In this document: one piece after another, positions 59,999 through 64,000 of the stretch
Layout of the letters: every line of letters begins with the position of its first letter
How positions within the stretch are numbered: the first letter of the stretch is position 1
Assembly: GCF_001423905.1 (NCBI RefSeq)
Contig: NZ_LMPQ01000006.1
Coordinates: 95,353 to 159,352 of the forward strand
DNA length: 64,000 nucleotides
Direction: 5' to 3'
From: Frigoribacterium sp. Leaf186
Lineage (GTDB): Bacteria; Actinomycetota; Actinomycetes; Actinomycetales; Microbacteriaceae
Program-made: the position numbers and the translations under genes
The notes under the pieces: model-generated
Seen by the model: only the letters and a program-made list of their open reading frames with translations
Told to the model about the DNA's origin: nothing
Databases searched by the model: none

Positions 59999-60517
59999 TC
60001 AGGAGGCTGGGGTTGCTGCGCCCTCAGTGGCTGCTTCCATGTTGATCGTGCCGTCCGGCTGGAGGACGTACCAGGCATCCTTCACGCCCTGTCCGTTGAC
60101 CTGTCCAGGTTCGGTGTCCTTCGCGAACCGGTACACCGGCCAGCCGTCGACGGTCAGCTGGGTTGTCCCGTCCGTGCGGGTGAGGGAACCGATCTTGCCC
60201 GTGATGCCTTCTGGGGAGGACGTGTCGGAGGCTTCAACTGCCGGCCAGGTCGTGGCGCATTCGTCGTAGCAGTTGCTGGTGCCCGAGTCCTGCTTGTCCA
60301 TCTTGAACGTGTAGATCGTGTACCCGGCGTCGTCGGTGATGATCTCGCCCAGGGGAGACGTTGCGGTGCCGAGGACTGCCGCTGCCGCGGTGGTCTCGGC
60401 GGGGGCCGGCTCGGTGGAGTCGATCGTCGTGGATGATTCGGCAGATGTGGTGCACCCGGAGAGAGCGGCCGCCGCCAAAACGGCCGTCGTGAGGGTGATG
60501 GTCATTCGCTTGTGCAT
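59999..60517 (-). CDS. COG4315-type secreted lipoprotein
   Basis: The 172-residue protein has a signal peptide with lipobox LSGC near residue 23, a T/E/A-rich tether, and two repeats of the Lipoprotein_15 fold: GEIITDDAGYTIYTFKMDKQDSGTSNCYDECATTWPAV and LTVDGWPVYRFAKDTEPGQVNGQGVKDAWYVLQPDG. The CYDECATTWP motif carries conserved cysteines. Its function is unknown; homologues are often encoded next to ECF sigma/RskA pairs. GGAGGA four bases before the ATG at 60517 is the best ribosome binding site in the island. Confidence 0.88.
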   Translation of the reverse strand: MHKRMTITLTTAVLAAAALSGCTTSAESSTTIDSTEPAPAETTAAAAVLGTATSPLGEIITDDAGYTIYTFKMDKQDSGTSNCYDECATTWPAVEASDTSSPEGITGKIGSLTRTDGTTQLTVDGWPVYRFAKDTEPGQVNGQGVKDAWYVLQPDGTINMEAATEGAATPAS

Positions 60518-60750
60518 GATTCCTCCTGCTGGTACGCCGGCCCAGGTAGCCCGCTTACTACGAACACGATGCAGCTCATCCAGAAGTTCATCCGTGGCCG
60601 AAAAAGATTGGCGGTCGCAGGCAGCCGTCCTCACTCCCGGCGAAACGGGTGGCAGACGCGAGTGGCAACCCTGCACCGAGGGCACCGCTGTCACACATCA
60701 TCACTCTGGGCCACTGTTCGCAGCTGCGGCGTCACGCCCTGCTGGACGAC

Positions 60751-60939
60751 GTGACTATCCATGTTCACGACGTGATCTGGTCTCGAAACATCCCCCGGGA
60801 CCGGATTACGGCGATCTCAGACGTCGGCCAGGTCGAGTACAAGGACGCCCGCGGCTACAGCAGCATGGGCGCCTTGGTCAACTTCCACGGCTCATTGGGC
60901 TTGACGGTCGCCAGTGTCGCCGGGCTGGTCCTGTCAGCC
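60751..60939 (+). pseudogene. Fragment resembling a PH-like domain protein
   Basis: About 60 codons read VTIHVHDVIWSRNIPRDRI, then SDVGQVEYKDARGYSSMGALV, a strand pattern like small bacterial PH-domain or photosystem-type hypothetical proteins of actinobacteria. There is no start codon with a ribosome binding site, and the frame runs into the convergent exchanger gene. I regard it as the 3' remnant of a gene. The rest of 60518-60750 has no recognisable content. Confidence 0.4.
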
Positions 60940-62001
60940 GAGCGTGATGGCGACGAGGCCACCGATGCCGACCGCGTAGAGCACGAGCACGACGAACGAG
61001 TCCACGCCCATGCCCGCGATGCGTCGTCGCGGCCGAAAGAGCAGGCCGACGGCGTAGACGAGCGTGAGGAGCGCGGCGAGGGCGGTCAGGTAGACGTCGC
61101 TGGTGTTCGACTGGGGCAGGATCGCCTGCCCGGAGATGACCGTGGCGACGAGGAAGAGCACGGGCAGGAAGGCGTTGCCGCCGAAGATATCGCTCATGGC
61201 CAGGTTGTCGTCGCCCTGCTTGACGGCCTGCAACCCGGTCGAGATCTCGGGCAGGCTCGTCGCCAGGGCCAGGACTGTCGCGCCGAACAGCACACCCGAC
61301 AAGCCGATCTGCGACGCGGCCGCGTCGCCCGCGCGTTCGAGCACGACGCCGGCGACGAGCGTGGCGAGGGCCGACAGGCCGAAGACGACCGCGGCCTTCT
61401 TCGTGCTCATGGTCGTCGGCGACGGGTTCGAGCGCGTCCGGTGTCCGCGCGGTCGCGGCGTCGACGTGTCAGGTGCCGCTCCGGCCTCGTGCCACGGCAG
61501 GCCCTTGCCGGCACGCCGGACGAGGAACAGGCCCACGAGCCAGATGACGGCGATGAGGACGACGTCCGGCGTCAGGCGCGCCACTGTGAGCGAGGACGGC
61601 AGCTGGGTTCCGGCGATGACGACGGCGAGGACCGCCACCACGACCAGTGCCTCGAGCAGCAGCCCTAGGGAGGCCGCGCGATAGGTGAGGGGGTGGACAC
61701 CCTTGCCGCGTTTCCCGAGGGCGTCCAGGACGACGAGGACGACCGTCTGAAGGGCGATGCCGCCGAGGATGTTGCCCGCGGCCACCTCGAGCGAGCCCGA
61801 GAGGGCGGCGCTGACCGTGATGGCGATCTCGGGCAGGTTGGTCGCCACCGCGAGGACGATGAGTCCGCCGAGCGCGCTACCGAGGTGGAGTCGGGAGTCG
61901 AGGACGTCGGTCGTTTTCGACAGCTGGATGCCGGCGACCCAGATGACGGCGGCGCCGGCGACGAAGATGGCGGCTAACAGCCAGAGGGGAAGGGTGTCCA
62001 T
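60934..62001 (-). CDS. Sodium/calcium exchanger-type transporter (CaCA family)
   Basis: The 355-residue protein has two homologous halves of about five hydrophobic helices. Each contains an alpha-repeat: GGLIVLAVATNLPEIAI in the first and GATVLALATSLPEISTG in the second, with the ion-binding Glu in the LPE motif. A hydrophilic loop (about 180-215) joins them. It exchanges calcium or another cation for protons or sodium across the inner membrane. The ATG at 62001 gives a normal N terminus (MDTLPLWLLAAIFVAGA). It is divergent from the CDF remnant. Confidence 0.88.
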   Translation of the reverse strand: MDTLPLWLLAAIFVAGAAVIWVAGIQLSKTTDVLDSRLHLGSALGGLIVLAVATNLPEIAITVSAALSGSLEVAAGNILGGIALQTVVLVVLDALGKRGKGVHPLTYRAASLGLLLEALVVVAVLAVVIAGTQLPSSLTVARLTPDVVLIAVIWLVGLFLVRRAGKGLPWHEAGAAPDTSTPRPRGHRTRSNPSPTTMSTKKAAVVFGLSALATLVAGVVLERAGDAAASQIGLSGVLFGATVLALATSLPEISTGLQAVKQGDDNLAMSDIFGGNAFLPVLFLVATVISGQAILPQSNTSDVYLTALAALLTLVYAVGLLFRPRRRIAGMGVDSFVVLVLYAVGIGGLVAITLG

Positions 62002-62100
62002 GCGTGCTATGCAACTCCTCGGGGTGCGCCTCTCGACGCGGGGCGATCGTCGAGACGGATGCCGGCGGCCCCCGGCCGGTCCAGGCGCCTTGCACTCGTC

Positions 62101-62700
62101 GGCAGCCGCCGCGGGCTGGGAATCGATCAACCGCCTCATCGACCCCAGGCCGATCGCGAATCCCTGGCTGCTGGTCGCCGCTGGGCTCATCGGCTTTGCA
62201 GACAACGAACTCGTCGCGATCTACCGCATCCGCGTCGGGCGACGGATCGGATCGGCAGCCCTTGTCGCTGACGGGGTCCACGCCCGCCTGGACGGCTTCA
62301 CGTCCCTGTCTGTCGTGCTGGGCGCCATCGGGGTCCTCGCCGGGTTCCCGCTCGCGGACCCCATCATCGGCCTGCTCATCGCAGCCTCGATCATGGTCCT
62401 GCCCTGGGGGACGGTGAAATCCATCGGCCGACGGCTGATGGACGGCATCGACCCCGACCTCCACAAGCGAGCCGAACACGCCCTGGAACACGCCCTGGGC
62501 GTGCGGGGCGTCCACGATCTTTATCTCCGGTGGATCGGGCACCGTCTCACCGGCTCCGCAACCATCGAGGTCGACGCCGAAGACCTCCTGACGGCGTCCC
62601 AGACCGCCGACCAGGCCGAGGCGCATCTGCGCGCTGCGCTCGGCAACCTCGACGCGTTCACCGTTACACCGATACCACCGGTGCCGGCTCAGAGGCTCTC
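62101..62700 (+). pseudogene. Cation diffusion facilitator (CDF), 5'-truncated
   Basis: The frame encodes the last ~200 residues of a CDF transporter: SINRLIDPRPIANPWLLVAAGLIGFADNELVAIYRIRVGRRIGSAALVADGVHARLDGFTS, the metal-site HxxxD helix, and the cytoplasmic C-terminal domain. The first three membrane helices with the other metal ligands are missing, and the preceding sequence in this frame (from 61985) reads as non-coding. No start with a ribosome binding site is visible. It is probably a deletion relic; the frame happens to stay open to 62773. Confidence 0.75.
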
Positions 62701-62718
62701 ATCAGCCGTACGCGGCAC

Positions 62719-62744
62719 GATACCTCCGGGGGGTATCTTTTTTT
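62719..62744 (+). terminator. Palindrome followed by T-run; terminator or copper-type operator
   Basis: GATACCTCC...GGGGGTATC (62719-62737) is a 19-base palindrome with 8 of 9 pairs. It is followed by seven T's (62738-62744), the form of a rho-independent terminator behind the CDF remnant. It also resembles CsoR operators (ATACCCC-GGGGTAT) and lies 32 bases upstream of the DUF305 gene. Either role, or both, is possible. Confidence 0.55.
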
Positions 62745-62769
62745 CGATTCTGATCCTGGAAGAACGACC

Positions 62770-63351
62770 ATGAACCGCACCGCCACCATCTTCATCAGCG
62801 CAACTGCGACCATTGCTGCCCTCGCCCTCGCGGGGTGCGCCGAGGCGTCGTCGTCCGCAGGCGACACGTCGTCCGCGTCGTCGTCCCAGGCTGCTGCCTT
62901 CAACGATCAAGACGTCATGTTCGCCCAGATGATGCTCCCGCACCACACCCAGGCCGTCGAGATGAGCGACATGCTCCTCGCGAAAGACGGTATCGACGGG
63001 GACGTGATCACCCTTGCCGAGACGATCAAGGCCGAGCAGGCCCCGGAGATTGATCAGCTCACGACATGGCTCAAGGCTTGGGGGCAGGACACTGAGGCGT
63101 CCATGGATCACTCCATGGACGGCATGATGAGCGACTCCGACATGGACGCCCTCGAGAATGCTGACGGAACCGACGCGGCGCGGCTGTTCCTGGAACAGAT
63201 GACGACACACCTCGAGGGGGCTGTCGAGATGGCGCAGACCGAGATCGAGGGTGGGCAGAACCCTGACGCGGTCCAGCTGGCGACAGCGATCGTCTCCTCT
63301 CAGACTGACCAGATCGACACGATGGAAGACCTCCTCGCGGTAATCAAGTAG
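62770..63351 (+). CDS. DUF305 lipoprotein
   Basis: The 193-residue protein has a signal peptide with lipobox LAGC near residue 23, a serine-rich tether and the DUF305 four-helix domain. This contains the metal-binding type motifs MMLPHHTQAVEMSDML and MTTHLEGAVEMAQTEIEGGQ, each with His and Met residues. A Met/Asp-rich insert (SMDHSMDGMMSDSDMD) lies between them. DUF305 proteins are secreted and often found with copper resistance genes, so metal binding outside the membrane is a reasonable inference. GGAAGAACG precedes the ATG. Confidence 0.9.
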   Translation: MNRTATIFISATATIAALALAGCAEASSSAGDTSSASSSQAAAFNDQDVMFAQMMLPHHTQAVEMSDMLLAKDGIDGDVITLAETIKAEQAPEIDQLTTWLKAWGQDTEASMDHSMDGMMSDSDMDALENADGTDAARLFLEQMTTHLEGAVEMAQTEIEGGQNPDAVQLATAIVSSQTDQIDTMEDLLAVIK

Positions 63352-63604
63352 CCGTCCTCGTCGCAGGCCAGCGTGCCCCAAGACGGTCACCAGAATCTCG
63401 GTCTTGGTAATGCAGTCCCGGGATGGCTCGGGGAGCCACAAGCAGCGGAATTTTGGTCGCCACCTGGGGTGGCAGCGATACCGGTCGCCGGCCTCGTGGT
63501 CGACGTCGCTCCCGCAGTCCTGCTGGTGAGGATGTAACCCGTGCTGAAAACGTCCGCCTAGCAATCGGTCACCGGTTGAGGCAGCCCCAGGCATCATGAG
63601 GGGC
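63352..63604. other. Intergenic region, no recognised content
   Basis: I see no gene or repeat here. A start for the next gene at 63596 instead of 63605 is possible. Confidence 0.4.
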
Positions 63605-63901
63605 ATGAGAGCGGGGACAGCGACCTACGGGAAGACCCTCGCTGGTGTCTTGGCTGTTCTCAGCGATGTCGATCCGTATGGTCTCGAGCCTGGTCAGCCG
63701 GACGGTGCTCCGTCAGATGAGTGCGAGATGGAGGCGGTCGACCTGGTTCGCATTCTCCTCAGGGCCGATGCCGTCACGATCCTTGATGTCGAGGCGGTGT
63801 GGATGCGCTGGTTCTCGGAGTCGCTCGTCCTTCGACTCGGACCGCCCCGAATGGCGCAACTGGTTGATCGCTTGAACGCACTCGTGGACGGTGCCCGATA
63901 G
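63605..63901 (+). CDS. Hypothetical protein, 98 residues
   Basis: I do not recognise a named family, but the pattern is that of a conserved small actinobacterial protein: an initial hydrophobic helix, the sequence DPYGLEPGQPDGAPSDECEMEAVDLV, and a helical C-terminal half. It is soluble with no signal peptide. The ATG at 63596 gives three more residues. No partner gene can be seen, since the window ends 99 bases later. Confidence 0.65.
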   Translation: MRAGTATYGKTLAGVLAVLSDVDPYGLEPGQPDGAPSDECEMEAVDLVRILLRADAVTILDVEAVWMRWFSESLVLRLGPPRMAQLVDRLNALVDGAR

Positions 63902-64000
63902 AGGATCGCCCACTGGATCACTTGCTGTGGGGCGAGTGCACTCGGAGAGGACGCCGTCGTGGTCGTTCCGTGTCGTCGGTGAGCGTGGGCGGAAACGGTC

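Noticed and set aside
62770..62773. Translational coupling between CDF frame and DUF305 gene (ATGA overlap)
   Set aside because: The CDF frame runs through a palindrome with a T-run and past the natural CDF end, so the overlap is most likely chance.

Overview
The window is GC-rich, densely packed DNA of an actinobacterium, most likely a Microbacteriaceae relative. The support is the strong G/C bias at third codon positions, frequent GTG starts, many 4-bp ATGA/GTGA gene overlaps, leaderless promoters of the TANNNT type, and actinobacterial families such as a PucR-type GABA regulator, a DIP1984 protein, a SWIM-SNF2 helicase and a TM0106 RecB-like nuclease/helicase. The organism assignment is an inference from content. 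I saw no rRNA, tRNA or CRISPR array.

Layout. 0-9.2 kb: 3' part of a molybdopterin oxidoreductase, a small ABM monooxygenase, a large SNF2 helicase, then a beta-phosphoglucomutase/GH65 disaccharide phosphorylase pair. 9.3-14.3 kb: a DHA2 drug exporter with a divergent TetR, and a GCS2/ATP-grasp fusion. 14.3-17.7 kb: a cluster of unknowns, including two related membrane proteins, and a HAD phosphatase. 17.7-22.2 kb: a CitAB/DcuSR-like two-component system divergent from a DctA dicarboxylate carrier. 22.4-31.3 kb: a dehydrogenase/EthA-like monooxygenase pair, a RecQ helicase with a phosphoribosyltransferase-like tail, DoxX, a zinc alcohol dehydrogenase, an LD-carboxypeptidase, a cupin, a quinone reductase-like flavoprotein and an esterase remnant.

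31.4-41.4 kb is a putrescine/GABA catabolic locus. A PucR-family regulator is divergent from gabT, gabD, an aminobutyraldehyde dehydrogenase, a putrescine oxidase-like amine oxidase, a universal stress protein and an APC permease. The predicted route is putrescine to 4-aminobutanal to GABA to succinate semialdehyde to succinate. 41.5-48.7 kb is a beta-galactoside locus: TetR divergent from a lipoprotein binding protein, two ABC permeases and a GH2 beta-galactosidase, without its own ATPase. 48.8-57.7 kb holds a methyltransferase, a thioredoxin-reductase-like enzyme with a divergent XRE-cupin regulator, the RecB-like nuclease/helicase, methionine aminopeptidase, a small XRE protein, thymidylate kinase and a DIP1984 protein.

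From about 57.7 kb the sequence looks less GC-rich and carries a serine recombinase, an ECF sigma/anti-sigma pair, a COG4315 lipoprotein, a CaCA exchanger, a truncated CDF transporter, a DUF305 lipoprotein and gene remnants. I read this as an acquired island.

The strongest unexplained signal is a short word, GGAGGCGCG (extended form GAGGAGGCGCGGGTC). I counted it 44 times by hand on the two strands between 1518 and 56985 and not once in the last 7 kb. It lies in intergenic DNA, forms a perfect 15-bp hairpin between convergent genes, and inside genes often sits in protein termini and linkers, where the antisense copy reads T-R-A-S-S. It behaves like a genome-wide selected word, comparable to an uptake-sequence or highly iterated motif.
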